From JBMYQA01 sp049600855 (GTDB lineage Bacteria; Bacteroidota; Bacteroidia; Cytophagales; Flammeovirgaceae), in assembly GCA_049600855.1 (NCBI GenBank), contig JBMYQA010000096.1, positions 1-19,457 of the forward strand: 19,457 nucleotides of DNA, given 5' to 3'. Below are positions 7,109 to 14,860 of the stretch, in pieces. The position numbers were made by a program, and so were the translations under genes. The notes beneath the pieces were generated by a model. The model worked only from the letters and a program-made list of their open reading frames with translations, was not told the origin of the DNA and ran no database searches. Every line of letters begins with the position of its first letter. The first letter of the stretch is position 1.

Positions 7109-8020
7109 AAAATTCGATAGACAAAAATAATGGAATCCGCCTAATCTATTATAATCATTTGCTTGGTCTAGTGGTAATAAATGTTAGGGATGATACTTAA
7201 AGGTCGAGTAAAATATGCTTTTATTTAGGCAAGTAACAAAATAAAAAGACAGCTGACCGATTGGAAAGCCGTCTTCAGTAAGTCAACTCAGACTATATAA
7301 AAAAAATCATTTTCACATTTGCTAGGAATAAGTTACCGTCCAAACTGCACTACCCAACATGATAACTTATATGGAATAATTTAGCTTTGTATTAAAAGCA
7401 TAGTTTTTTTGAAATACGTTCAATCAAATTTGAGGTCAAATTTCCTGTACGATCTAAAAACAGGTTTGTAATGAACAGTTAATTGTTTGTACGATGCGAA
7501 AATCGTACAAATTAAAGATGGGTTTTCACCCTGTTTTCATAATAGTTTAGAGAGTAGAAAGGTTTAGTAAATAGTTTTGAATTTACAACGTTGCATTGCG
7601 AATATCATCAACAGAAATATAAATGTCAATAGTTCAAAAGATGGCTGAGATTACTTTATACGGCGTTTAAATTGGATTTTTTTTGTATAAAAGTAGATGT
7701 GTGTAAGTGTAAGGTTTTTGGAAATGTTCAATTTATTTTGTGAGTTAATGGCTAGGTCGGTAATCCTAAAAGTGGACTTGAGTGCCTAAAAAGCGGGTTT
7801 TTTGATCAGTGAAGTTTTTAAATAATTATTCACATGCATTAACATATAAATCTGTTTTTCTTACTTGAGTGCAAAATCATGCTATTCTTAATCTTAGTGC
7901 CTTCTATTCATATATTTAGAAAAAAAAGCAAGTGATTTTTTGAGAAAACTTTCAATAAAAATGCTTTTTTAACATTTTGCTAAGCAAAAGCACAGGTTTA
8001 TAAGATAAAGTATAACTGAT
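7109..8020. other. Roughly 0.9-kb gene-free region
   Basis: AT-rich DNA between divergently transcribed genes with stops in all frames and no plausible small gene. It holds a run of short hairpins at 7444-7540, a stand-alone TAGCTTTG (7382-7389) matching the -7 promoter form, and two overlapping inverted repeats at 7962-7992 (TGCTTTT with AAAAGCA, and TTTTGC-TAA-GCAAAA). It might encode a small RNA or be decayed sequence. It is too long for the promoters alone, given the compact spacing elsewhere in the window. Confidence 0.5.
7486..7511. repeat. Perfect 10-base inverted repeat (hairpin)
   Basis: TTTGTACGAT, loop GCGAAA, ATCGTACAAA. The core GTACGAT also occurs at 7447-7453, inside a second small hairpin (CCTGT at 7444-7448 with ACAGG at 7460-7464). 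There is no T-tract after it, so it is not a standard terminator. It could be a dyad operator or part of a structured RNA. Confidence 0.6.
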
Positions 8021-8052
8021 ATTGAAGTAAGAGCGACAAAAAGATAATTTTG
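8021..8052 (+). promoter_or_regulatory. Bacteroidota-type promoter of the GNAT gene
   Basis: ATTG at 8021-8024 and TAATTTTG at 8045-8052 are separated by exactly 20 bases. Both match the phylum's -33 (TTG) and -7 (TAnnTTTG) forms. The start codon at 8068 lies 15 bases after the -7 element, so the leader is very short. Confidence 0.65.
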
Positions 8053-8067
8053 TGATGCCTTGAAGAT

Positions 8068-8532
8068 ATGGAACAAACGATACACATTGAACTATTCGAA
8101 GTATTAACTCCATCAATCGCAGAACAGATTGTAGCGATTTCGCATCGTATTCCTGAGTTTAATGAACCTTATAAACGAGAAGAATATTATGCGAGATTAG
8201 AGGGGGTAAGCTGTTGTTTACTGTTTGCTAAAATTGATGAACACCTTGCTGGTTTTAAGCTTGGGTATGGGAAAAGTTCACGCGTTTTTTATAGTTGGAT
8301 GGGAGGCGTATTGCCAGCCTATCGGAAAATAGGCGTGGCTAAAACATTGGCGCAACATCAAGAACAGTGGGCAGTAGAGAAAGAATATGAATTCATCCAA
8401 ATGAAAACGCGCAATTACCTCAAAAATATGTTACATTTTGCTCTGTCTAATCAATTTTACATTACAGGAATTGAAGCGTATCCCAATCCGTTGGATAATC
8501 GAATTTTATTAGAAAAAGCATTGAAGGGATAA
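8068..8532 (+). CDS. GNAT-family N-acetyltransferase
   Basis: A 154-residue protein of the GCN5-related acetyltransferase superfamily, which moves acetyl from acetyl-CoA to an amine. The core is visible: strand 4 and the pyrophosphate-binding turn in YSWMGGVLPAYRKIGVAKTL (about residues 71-90, a variant of Q/RxxGxG/A with RKIGVA), then the helix with LAQHQEQWAVEKEYEFIQMKT, and the C-terminal FALSNQFYITGIEAY that closes the fold. The N-terminal half (residues about 15-65) supplies the substrate side and has no diagnostic motif. The substrate cannot be told. It is transcribed from its own promoter and is followed by a hairpin before asnS. Confidence 0.88.
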   Translation: MEQTIHIELFEVLTPSIAEQIVAISHRIPEFNEPYKREEYYARLEGVSCCLLFAKIDEHLAGFKLGYGKSSRVFYSWMGGVLPAYRKIGVAKTLAQHQEQWAVEKEYEFIQMKTRNYLKNMLHFALSNQFYITGIEAYPNPLDNRILLEKALKG

Positions 8533-8605
8533 AAAAAACATCCTTCTTCAATTCTATTCTTGTAGAATAATTTGGAAAAAATCGAAAATAGTTCAGATTT
8601 GCATT

Positions 8606-8645
8606 GGGAATCCCCGTAGTATAAGCTTCGGGGTTATTTTATTTA
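8606..8645 (+). terminator. Hairpin with T-rich tail between GNAT gene and asnS (terminator or leader attenuator)
   Basis: CCCCG (8612-8616) pairs with CGGGG (8629-8633), with an inner AG/CT pair after one T-T mismatch, and is followed by TTATTTTATTT. The same C-tract can instead pair with GGG at 8606-8608, so two exclusive folds are possible. The simplest reading is a terminator for the acetyltransferase gene. Because asnS starts only 30 bases later, an attenuation role is an alternative. Confidence 0.55.
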
Positions 8646-8675
8646 TTCTAATTCATTCAATTAACTTTTTTAAAA

Positions 8676-10106
8676 GTGAAAAGGACGAAAATCAAACAAT
8701 TGCTAGAAGAGAAGCCTGTAGGGCAACAAGTGACCGTAAAAGGTTGGGTACGGAATTTCCGTAGTAATCGTTTTATCATTATTAATGACGGTTCAAGCAT
8801 TAATAATATCCAAGCAGTTGTTGATTTCGAAAATACAGATGAAGCCATTTTAGCAAAGCTTAAAACGGGTGCTTGTGTGGCTGTAGTTGGTGAGGTCGTG
8901 AAATCTCAAGGAAGCGGACAAGCTATAGACGTTATGGTTGAAAGTGTTGAGATATTGGGTGAAGCCGATCCTGAACAATACAAGCTGCAACCGAAAAAAC
9001 ACACCATGGAGTTTTTGCGAGAACAAGCACATTTGCGTTTTAGGACACAAACCATGAGCACGGTGTTCCGTTTGCGTCATGCATTAGCTTTTGCCATTCA
9101 TAAGTATTTTAATGATAAGGGCTTTTACTATTTGCACGCACCCATCATCACAGGATCTGATGCAGAAGGGGCTGGAGAAATGTTTAGGGTTACGACTTTA
9201 GATCCCACAGATCCACCTATGACTGAGGAGGGCGAAGTAAATTATAAGGAAGATTTCTTTGGTAAAGCCACCAACCTCACCGTTTCAGGGCAACTAGAAG
9301 CAGAAGCTGGGGCATTATCGATGGGAGAGGTTTATACCTTTGGCCCAACATTCCGTGCAGAAAACTCAAATACAAGTCGTCACTTAGCCGAATTCTGGAT
9401 GATTGAACCAGAGATGGCTTTTTACGACTTGAATGATAACATGGATTTGGCAGAGGATTTTGTGAAATACCTCATTCAATATGTATTAGATAACTATTTG
9501 GAAGATCTTACCTTCTTAGATGAGCGTGAGTTTAAGGAAGATCAATCGAAACCAAAGGCTGAACGCCACGAAATGCGTTTATTGGAACGTCTACGCTTTG
9601 TGGTAGATAATGACTTTGAACGATTGACCTACACAGAAGCCGTCAACATTTTGTTGAACTCTAAACCTCATAAAAAGAAGAAATTCAAGTTCCCAGTAGC
9701 CTGGGGGGTAGATTTTCAATCGGAGCATGAACGTTACTTGGTAGAAAAACATTTCAAAAAGCCCGTGATCTTAACCGATTATCCAAAAGAAATTAAGTCA
9801 TTTTACATGAAACAAAATGATGATGGAAAAACGGTTGGAGCAATGGATGTGCTTTTCCCTGGTATTGGTGAAATCATCGGAGGATCACAGCGTGAAGAAG
9901 ACCTGACGAAATTGAAGACCCGTATGGAAGAAATGGACATTCCTGAATCTGAATTGTGGTGGTATTTGGAGCTGCGCAAGTTTGGTACTGCACCTCATAG
10001 CGGATTTGGCCTCGGGTTTGAACGTATCGTACTCTTTGTTACTGGTATGAGTAATATTCGGGATGTGATTCCATTTCCAAGGACTCCACAAAACGCAGAG
10101 TTTTAA
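8676..10106 (+). CDS. asnS: Asparagine--tRNA ligase
   Basis: A 476-residue class IIb aminoacyl-tRNA synthetase that charges tRNA-Asn with asparagine using ATP. The N-terminal OB fold for anticodon binding is at about residues 18-105 (VTVKGWVRNFRS, INDGSSINNIQAVVDF). The catalytic domain carries motif 2 in FRAENSNTSRHLAEFWMIEP and motif 3 in GFGLGFERIVLF near the C-terminus, together with the AsnRS-type segments TVSGQLEAE, ILTDYPKEIKSFYMKQN and MDVLFPGIGEIIGGSQRE. The length suits the Bacteroidota form, which has a short insertion before the EDFFGK segment. The start is GTG at 8676, since the peptide begins MKRTKIKQLL as in relatives. It appears to be a single gene, with a strong terminator directly behind it. 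Confidence 0.97.
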   Translation: MKRTKIKQLLEEKPVGQQVTVKGWVRNFRSNRFIIINDGSSINNIQAVVDFENTDEAILAKLKTGACVAVVGEVVKSQGSGQAIDVMVESVEILGEADPEQYKLQPKKHTMEFLREQAHLRFRTQTMSTVFRLRHALAFAIHKYFNDKGFYYLHAPIITGSDAEGAGEMFRVTTLDPTDPPMTEEGEVNYKEDFFGKATNLTVSGQLEAEAGALSMGEVYTFGPTFRAENSNTSRHLAEFWMIEPEMAFYDLNDNMDLAEDFVKYLIQYVLDNYLEDLTFLDEREFKEDQSKPKAERHEMRLLERLRFVVDNDFERLTYTEAVNILLNSKPHKKKKFKFPVAWGVDFQSEHERYLVEKHFKKPVILTDYPKEIKSFYMKQNDDGKTVGAMDVLFPGIGEIIGGSQREEDLTKLKTRMEEMDIPESELWWYLELRKFGTAPHSGFGLGFERIVLFVTGMSNIRDVIPFPRTPQNAEF

Positions 10107-10127
10107 ATGAGATGATCATATAAACGT

Positions 10128-10158
10128 AAAGCCGATTTGAGCAGTCAAATCGGCTTTT
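10128..10158. terminator. Rho-independent terminator after asnS
   Basis: AAAGCCGATTTGA, loop GCAG, TCAAATCGGCTTT: a perfect 13-base stem followed by TAT. It lies between asnS (+) and the convergent barrel-protein gene (-), and the reverse strand also has a short T-tract, so it may serve both. Confidence 0.9.
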
Positions 10159-10188
10159 ATAGTTCACAAAATGAAGGATCAGATGTGC

Positions 10189-10797
10189 TTATCGTCCATA
10201 CCAGCCAAATAAGAACCCTAATGAAAAATTGAGGCTACTCAAATCTGAGCCTTCTAAGTAATCATTATCGCTTAAACCAGTAACTGCTCGATAACCTAAG
10301 GCTGCATTTATTTTGAACCACTTTGTAACATTTACCTCTACTTCACCTTGGGGAACAAGTACGAATACATTGTCGTCCAATAACCTTGGGCTACCAATTA
10401 TATTAAAATCTCGTTGATCTAAATCCACGTGACCCCATCCTAATTTCAAACTTCCACCAAAGTGAATCATTTGCTCAGGTTTGTGGATGTAACCTAACCA
10501 AAGTCCGCCATGACCAAATCTCAAATTTGCATTATCGATGCTCCCTACATCTAGCTGAATGCGGTTCGAAAGGCCAGTTCCATAACCTCCAAAAAAGTAG
10601 GTATTGTTTAGGAGCACCGCACCGCCACCTCCATTACTCACGGCTAATTCTCCTTTAATACTTGAAAAGTCGATGGTAGGGCCGCCAAAGCCAGAAACTT
10701 TGACATTGCCATCAAGTAAGTATTGCATTTTTTCCGAGTCTTGTGCTTGAATAGAGCAGGCAAAACCCAGCAGAAATAACATAAAAAAGGTTCTCAT
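10189..10797 (-). CDS. Secreted protein, probably outer-membrane beta-barrel, function unknown
   Basis: A 202-residue protein with a clear signal peptide (MRTFFMLFLLGFACSIQA, cleavage expected before QDSEK). The mature chain is Gly-rich with alternating aromatic and hydrophobic residues, for example GGLWLGYIHKPEQMIHFGG, LKLGWGHVDLD, KWFKINAALGYRAVTG and LNFSLGFLFGWYGR at the end. This amphipathic strand pattern, with a near C-terminal aromatic, is what small outer-membrane barrels show. I do not recognise a family, and no catalytic motif is visible. It is divergent from the MazG gene, with about 100 bases between the two starts. No consensus promoter is evident on the minus strand. Confidence 0.75.
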   Translation of the reverse strand: MRTFFMLFLLGFACSIQAQDSEKMQYLLDGNVKVSGFGGPTIDFSSIKGELAVSNGGGGAVLLNNTYFFGGYGTGLSNRIQLDVGSIDNANLRFGHGGLWLGYIHKPEQMIHFGGSLKLGWGHVDLDQRDFNIIGSPRLLDDNVFVLVPQGEVEVNVTKWFKINAALGYRAVTGLSDNDYLEGSDLSSLNFSLGFLFGWYGR

Positions 10798-10894
10798 AGT
10801 TTGTTTTTTCTTTAATGACAGGTGGCTTTCGGGAAGGTTGCCAAGGAATGCATATCTTTATCTTTTTTGTGAGAAATTTAATTGTATAAAATTT

Positions 10895-11221
10895 ATGTTA
10901 CCAGAATTAAAAGAAAATCCAACCTTAACAGAGTTACAACACTACCAACACGCCATGTGTGAAGCTAGGGGCTGGAATAAATCGACAGAGTTAGAAACCT
11001 TTTTATTATTTACCGAAGAAATTGGGGAATTAGCAAAGGCTATCCGTTATCGAATCGCATTGTTTACCGAAAAAGGTACAAGGCTAGAGGAAGATGAATT
11101 ACAAGGTGAATTTGCTGATGTGCTCGGTTACTTATTAGAATTAGCAAATAAATTCAATATTAATTTAGAAGAAGCGTTTAGAAGAAAAGAAGCGATTAAT
11201 GCTAAACGTGATTGGAACTAA
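10895..11221 (+). CDS. MazG-like nucleotide pyrophosphohydrolase
   Basis: A 108-residue all-helical protein of the MazG/dUTPase-2 superfamily, which hydrolyses nucleoside triphosphates to monophosphate and pyrophosphate, generally to clear non-canonical nucleotides. The metal-binding pattern ExxE...ExxD is visible: FTEEIGELAKAIRYR (first Glu pair, about residues 40-45) and GEFADVLGYLLELA (Glu and Asp about residues 69-72), followed by the usual KFNINLEEAFRRKEAINAKR end. It is a single-domain form, unlike the two-domain E. coli MazG. The frame is open upstream to a TTG at 10838, but the ATG at 10895 starts the typical N-terminal helix. The substrate is not predictable. It stands alone between divergent and downstream promoters. 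Confidence 0.88.
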   Translation: MLPELKENPTLTELQHYQHAMCEARGWNKSTELETFLLFTEEIGELAKAIRYRIALFTEKGTRLEEDELQGEFADVLGYLLELANKFNINLEEAFRRKEAINAKRDWN

Positions 11222-11478
11222 ATCATTAGATTTCAGGAGATTGTATCCATATTATTTCAAATAATTTTGAATATGCTCCATCGACTTCAAAGAAATTTTC
11301 TTATATTTAAAATGACAGTCTAATCCTGCATATGAGCAAGTTGTTTAATTTTTATGAATTTGACTTTTTAAGTATCCATTAAACAATAAAAACTTATCAT
11401 ATCAAAAGGACTCTGTTTGTTTTCCTATACTTCTTGTATGTTTTTTACATGAAATTCAATAGTGTATAATGAAGTCAA
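11222..11478. other. Intergenic region upstream of the HU promoter
   Basis: About 255 bases of AT-rich sequence after the MazG stop. I see no strong terminator, no convincing small gene (the longest ATG frame is 16 codons) and no repeat. The only clear sites are the HU promoter elements directly downstream. Confidence 0.5.
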
Positions 11479-11510
11479 TTTGCGAATTAGTTTTTCTAAC
11501 TATAACTTTG
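11479..11510 (+). promoter_or_regulatory. Bacteroidota-type promoter of the HU-TPR operon
   Basis: TTTG at 11479-11482, 20 bases, then TAACTTTG at 11503-11510: full matches to both the -33 and -7 forms. It gives a leader of about 60 bases before the GTG start at 11577. This is the best promoter in the window. Confidence 0.75.
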
Positions 11511-11576
11511 CAGACTTCTTGAAGGTATTGAAAATTAGGACATTAACTGTATTCCCAAACTTAAATCGATCAAAAA

Positions 11577-11882
11577 GTGACGAAAGCCGAAGTAATAGCT
11601 GAAATTGCTAACAAGACTGGTATTGACAAGTCGGACGTTCAGTCTGTGGTGGAAGCCTTTTTCACGGTTGTCAAAGACAAGATGGCGGAAGGTGAGAATA
11701 TTTATGTGAGAGGATTTGGCAGCTTTGTGAACAAAAGACGTGCGCGTAAGGTTGGCCGGAATATCTCTAAAAATACTGCAATGGTCATTGACGAACACTA
11801 TATCCCTAGTTTCAAGCCTTCTAAGGTGTTTGTACAAAAAGTAAAGATGAGTGAACGGGTGAAGTTGGCTAATTCGAAATAA
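11577..11882 (+). CDS. HU/IHF-family nucleoid DNA-binding protein
   Basis: A 101-residue histone-like protein that bends DNA as a dimer. The family pattern runs through the whole chain: MTKAEVIAEIANKTGIDKSD (helices 1-2), VVEAFFTVVKDKMAEGENI, then the conserved turn VRGFGSF, and the DNA-binding arm with GRNISKNTAMVIDEHYIPSF, ending in KPSKVFVQKVK. The arm tip (NISKNTAMVIDEHYIP) has the Bacteroidota form usually labelled integration host factor subunit. The start is GTG at 11577 (MTKAEV), preceded by an A-rich stretch rather than a Shine-Dalgarno. It has a consensus promoter upstream and is followed after 9 bases by the TPR gene, so the two are an operon. Confidence 0.95.
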   Translation: MTKAEVIAEIANKTGIDKSDVQSVVEAFFTVVKDKMAEGENIYVRGFGSFVNKRRARKVGRNISKNTAMVIDEHYIPSFKPSKVFVQKVKMSERVKLANSK

Positions 11883-11891
11883 TAGGAGTAA

Positions 11892-12719
11892 ATGTCAAAA
11901 GGACAGTATTTGTTGTTGGGAGGCGCAGTAGCCTTAATATTACTTTTGTCTTTTATGCCCACAGTAGTGGTAGATAATGACAAAGAACAAGTTTCCAATG
12001 CCACTGAAGAGTTGCAAGAAGATCATGCAGCTTTACCAGAACAGGCTGTAACAGAACTCGCCACAGAGCGAGAACGCTTTTTAGCCGCGTCTGACCGATC
12101 TACTAAAGCAACGGCTTTACAAAGTCTGATAACCATCTTTGTAAAGCACAATAAGTTTGATAGCGCAGCTCATTATGCCGATAGCTATGCAAGTCAGTAT
12201 CCCTCTTTTGAAAATAATTTGAAAGCGGGCGATTTGTATTATGAAGCGTTTACGTATGCCATATCAAGCGAAAAGGCCACGCAGATGGGCCAAAAGGCGA
12301 GAGACTATTATGAAGCCGTTATGCAAGAGCGTCCAGATACACTTGATATACAAGTGAAGGTTGGCATGACATTAATCACGAATGAAAATCCGATGCAAGG
12401 GATTTTTAAAATTCGTGAGGTATTGGAAAAAGACCCTAAAAATCGGACAGCACTTATGCATTTAGGGGTATTGTCTATTAATTCACAGCAATGGAAAAAG
12501 GCTGAAGGGCGTTTTACAAAGGTTTTAGAGTTTTATCCGGATGATGAAGAAGCCCTTTATTATTTAGGTGTGGTTTATGCTGAGCAAGGTCATCAAGAGG
12601 AAACCTTAAAGTTATTTAATAGATTAGAGGAAATCTCAAAAAATGGCACTATCTTGCAGGCCGTTAAAAAATACAAGGATTCTATCCAAAATGGGGAAGC
12701 CAAAAATGCAGGGGAATAG
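11892..12719 (+). CDS. Membrane-anchored TPR-repeat protein
   Basis: A 275-residue protein with an N-terminal transmembrane anchor (residues about 5-26, YLLLGGAVALILLLSFMP), an acidic linker, then about five tetratricopeptide units from residue 75 to 250. The last two are clearest: ALMHLGVLSINSQQWKKAEG near 186 and ALYYLGVVYAEQGHQEETLK near 220, each with the Gly/Ala/Tyr positions of the repeat. TPR proteins act as protein-binding scaffolds; with this anchor it should face the periplasm or cytoplasm along the inner membrane. An AGGAG sits only 3 bases from the ATG, a closer-than-ideal Shine-Dalgarno. It is 9 bases behind the HU gene, so it shares its promoter. The partner is unknown. Confidence 0.85.
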   Translation: MSKGQYLLLGGAVALILLLSFMPTVVVDNDKEQVSNATEELQEDHAALPEQAVTELATERERFLAASDRSTKATALQSLITIFVKHNKFDSAAHYADSYASQYPSFENNLKAGDLYYEAFTYAISSEKATQMGQKARDYYEAVMQERPDTLDIQVKVGMTLITNENPMQGIFKIREVLEKDPKNRTALMHLGVLSINSQQWKKAEGRFTKVLEFYPDDEEALYYLGVVYAEQGHQEETLKLFNRLEEISKNGTILQAVKKYKDSIQNGEAKNAGE

Positions 12720-12874
12720 TATCAATTGCCTTTGCTATTTCTAGTAAACATTTTGAAGCTATCCTTACAAAGTTCTTCTATTTGAAGTATAAAATATGCT
12801 AATTCTTTGATTCTGAGGATGATAAGAGTTTTTACAAATTAATAAATTCGTTTCAATATTAAATTTAGTAAGTT

Positions 12875-12964
12875 ATGCCTTGTGGTAAGAAAAGAAAGAG
12901 ACATAAGATTGCTACGCACAAAAGGAAGAAGCGTCTAAGAAAGAATAGGCATAAGAAGAAGTAA
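12875..12964 (+). CDS. 29-residue highly basic protein, AURKAIP1/COX24 (mS38-like) type
   Basis: A tiny frame encoding MPCGKKRKRHKIATHKRKKR followed by LRKNRHKKK: 19 of 29 residues are Lys, Arg or His. I recognise this as the very conserved short protein that Bacteroidota genomes carry under the label AURKAIP1/COX24-domain protein. The domain is the C-terminal part of mitochondrial ribosomal protein mS38, which sits on the small subunit near 16S helix 44, so a ribosomal role is likely by homology but not shown here. Its position, 155 bases after the TPR gene and ahead of RNase G, fits a translation/RNA cluster. It is followed by its own hairpin at 13035. It is easily missed because of its length. 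Confidence 0.85.
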   Translation: MPCGKKRKRHKIATHKRKKRLRKNRHKKK

Positions 12965-13034
12965 TTAAGGGCTTCGGTTTAATTCGAGCCTGATAAGAAC
13001 ATTTTTCTTATTACATTAAGATCGCGCTTATTTT

Positions 13035-13070
13035 AAGTGAAAAATCCTTCGTGGGTTTTTCACTTTGCTT
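13035..13070 (+). terminator. Rho-independent terminator after the basic microprotein gene
   Basis: AAGTGAAAAATCC pairs with GGGTTTTTCACTT around the loop TTCGT: 13 pairs with one G-T wobble. The tail TTTGCTT is only moderately T-rich. It separates the small basic gene from RNase G, so the latter probably has its own promoter, or read-through is partial. Confidence 0.7.
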
Positions 13071-13160
13071 CATTTGTAGCAATTCATTTTGCGTATTGTA
13101 CGCTTCTCCAGTCGGGAGAAAGCGGTTTTTGAAATCATTGTATCACTAAATTCTAGAAAA

Positions 13161-14720
13161 GTGACAAACGAGTTAGTTATCAATTCTAGTCAAGATGGCG
13201 GCCGTATTGCACTTTTACGAGACAAAAGCTTAATAGAACTTCACTACGAAGACAAAGACGAGCGATTCAAAGTAGGGGATGTGTATTTAGGAACAGTACG
13301 AAAAGTTGTTCCAGGACTAAATGCTGCATTCATAGATATAGGCTATGAAAAAGATGCCTTTTTACATTACCTAGATTTAGGGCCTAATATCCGTACACTC
13401 ATTAAGTACGTGAAATACATTCAGGGCAGCAAGAAACCTGAATTCAAATTGGGGGATTTCAGAATGGAACCCCAGATTGACAAATTCGGAAAGATAAATG
13501 AAGTTTTCAAACCGAATAATAAGATATTAGTACAGGTTGTAAAAGAACCCATCTCAACCAAAGGCCCAAGGTTATCGTGTGAATTATCCATAGCCGGCAG
13601 GTATTTAGTATTAGTTCCCTTCTCGAATGCAATTAACGTTTCCAAAAAAATTACAGATAATGCAGAAAGGAAACGTCTTCAGCGTTTAATCTCCTCCATT
13701 AAACCCGATGGTTTTGGAGTAATTATTAGAACCGTAGCTGAAGGAAAAGAAGTGGCAGAGTTAGATAAAGACCTTCGAAGTTTAGTAGGAAAATGGTCAA
13801 GTGGAATCAAAAACTTGACGCAAGCTAAACCTAAGCAAAAGGTTATTGGAGAAATGAACCGAACCACTTCCATGCTTCGAGACATCCTCAATGAAAGCTT
13901 CGACAGCATCACTGTTGATGATAAGCAAGCCTTCGAAGATATTAGAAGTTTTATTCAAAGCATTGCTCCTGACAAGGAGGGTATCGTAAAGTACTATAAT
14001 GGGCGCGCCAAAATTTTTGAGGCTCTAGGAATTGAAAAACAGCTTAAAATGCTGTTTGGCCAAACCGTAAGCCTTCCTAATGGAGGGTATTTGGTTATTG
14101 AACACACCGAAGCACTTCATGTGATTGATGTGAATAGTGGCAACAAATCAAATTCTGAAGAAGATCAAGAAAACACGGCACTGAATGTGAACCTTCAAGC
14201 AGCCACCGAAATTGCTCGACAATTAAGACTCCGAGATATGGGTGGAATCATTGTGATAGACTTCATTGATATGAAACGCAATGACAATAGGCGCAAAGTT
14301 TATGAGCATATGCGCACAGTGATGAAGGAAGATCGATCAAAGCATACCGTACTGCCACTGAGTAAGTTTGGATTAATGCAGATTACGCGTCAGCGTGTAA
14401 GACCAGAACTGCATATCGTAACTAAAGAAAAGTGCCCAACTTGTAATGGGGCTGGAACCGTTGGAGCTACTATAGGAATAGCTGATGAAATTACCAAAGC
14501 AGTAGAATACATCGTTGGTAAACAAAACGAAAAAGGAATCACATTGTATGTACATCCTTATTTATACGCTTATTTTACGAAAGGCTTGTTCTCATCGCTC
14601 CAAATGAAATGGTTTTTCAAGTATTACAAATGGGTTAAAATTGTGCAGGATTCTTCCCTAGCACTCAGCTCCTATCGAATAACAAATAAAGATCAGGAAC
14701 CCATTGAGCTGGAAGCTTAA
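13161..14720 (+). CDS. rng: Ribonuclease G/E family endoribonuclease
   Basis: A 519-residue protein of the RNase E/G family, a 5'-end-sensing endonuclease that acts on rRNA precursors and mRNA. The layout is the short RNase G form without the RNase E scaffold tail: an N-terminal segment (MTNELVINSSQDGGRIALL), the S1 RNA-binding domain at about 38-130 (GDVYLGTVRKVVPGLNAAFI), the 5' sensor and DNase I-like catalytic region with the magnesium-binding aspartates in HVIDVNSGNKS (near 323) and GGIIVIDFIDMK (near 365), and the zinc-link CPTCNGAGTVG near 425-435. The frame extends upstream to a TTG at 13089, but relatives start at MxNELxINS, so the GTG at 13161 is preferred. It ends in a terminator. 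Confidence 0.95.
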   Translation: MTNELVINSSQDGGRIALLRDKSLIELHYEDKDERFKVGDVYLGTVRKVVPGLNAAFIDIGYEKDAFLHYLDLGPNIRTLIKYVKYIQGSKKPEFKLGDFRMEPQIDKFGKINEVFKPNNKILVQVVKEPISTKGPRLSCELSIAGRYLVLVPFSNAINVSKKITDNAERKRLQRLISSIKPDGFGVIIRTVAEGKEVAELDKDLRSLVGKWSSGIKNLTQAKPKQKVIGEMNRTTSMLRDILNESFDSITVDDKQAFEDIRSFIQSIAPDKEGIVKYYNGRAKIFEALGIEKQLKMLFGQTVSLPNGGYLVIEHTEALHVIDVNSGNKSNSEEDQENTALNVNLQAATEIARQLRLRDMGGIIVIDFIDMKRNDNRRKVYEHMRTVMKEDRSKHTVLPLSKFGLMQITRQRVRPELHIVTKEKCPTCNGAGTVGATIGIADEITKAVEYIVGKQNEKGITLYVHPYLYAYFTKGLFSSLQMKWFFKYYKWVKIVQDSSLALSSYRITNKDQEPIELEA

Positions 14721-14732
14721 AAAAACATTGAG

Positions 14733-14765
14733 ACCCAATCGAGTAAAGTCGGTTGGGTTTTTTTA
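14733..14765 (+). terminator. Rho-independent terminator after RNase G
   Basis: ACCCAATCG (14733-14741) pairs with CGGTTGGGT (14750-14758) with one G-T wobble, followed by seven or more T residues. A classic intrinsic terminator 13 bases after the stop codon. Confidence 0.9.
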
Positions 14766-14823
14766 TGTCGATTTGTTTGTGTTTTACTTAACTGCTAAAT
14801 CAACAGCTTTTCGATTGAATTTA

Positions 14824-14831
14824 TACCTTTG
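14824..14831 (+). promoter_or_regulatory. Putative -7 promoter element for the 14861 gene
   Basis: TACCTTTG matches TAnnTTTG exactly and lies 29 bases before the ATG. No TTG is present at the expected -33 distance, so the promoter is only half supported. Confidence 0.45.
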
Positions 14832-14860
14832 CCTAACTAGCATATCGTAACAAGCATTTT

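Noticed and set aside
7155..7215. tRNA-like string GGTCTAGTGGTAAT resembling a tRNA D-loop
   Set aside because: No acceptor stem, no anticodon stem and no T-loop GGTTCGAAT follow at the right distance.
7962..7992. Overlapping inverted repeats TGCTTTT/AAAAGCA and TTTTGC/GCAAAA as a terminator or riboswitch
   Set aside because: Short, AT-rich, upstream of the mapped-looking GNAT promoter, and no gene precedes it; such pairs arise easily in this base composition.
8551..8568. ATTCTA-TTCTTG-TAGAAT hairpin as the terminator of the GNAT gene
   Set aside because: Only six AT-rich pairs and no T-tract; the C/G hairpin at 8612-8633 is the better candidate.
11332..11382. 16-codon ATG frame upstream of the HU promoter
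   Set aside because: Too short, no conserved features and no ribosome-binding site.
13089..13160. 24-residue N-terminal extension of RNase G from a TTG
   Set aside because: Family members begin at MxNELxINS, which starts with the GTG at 13161.
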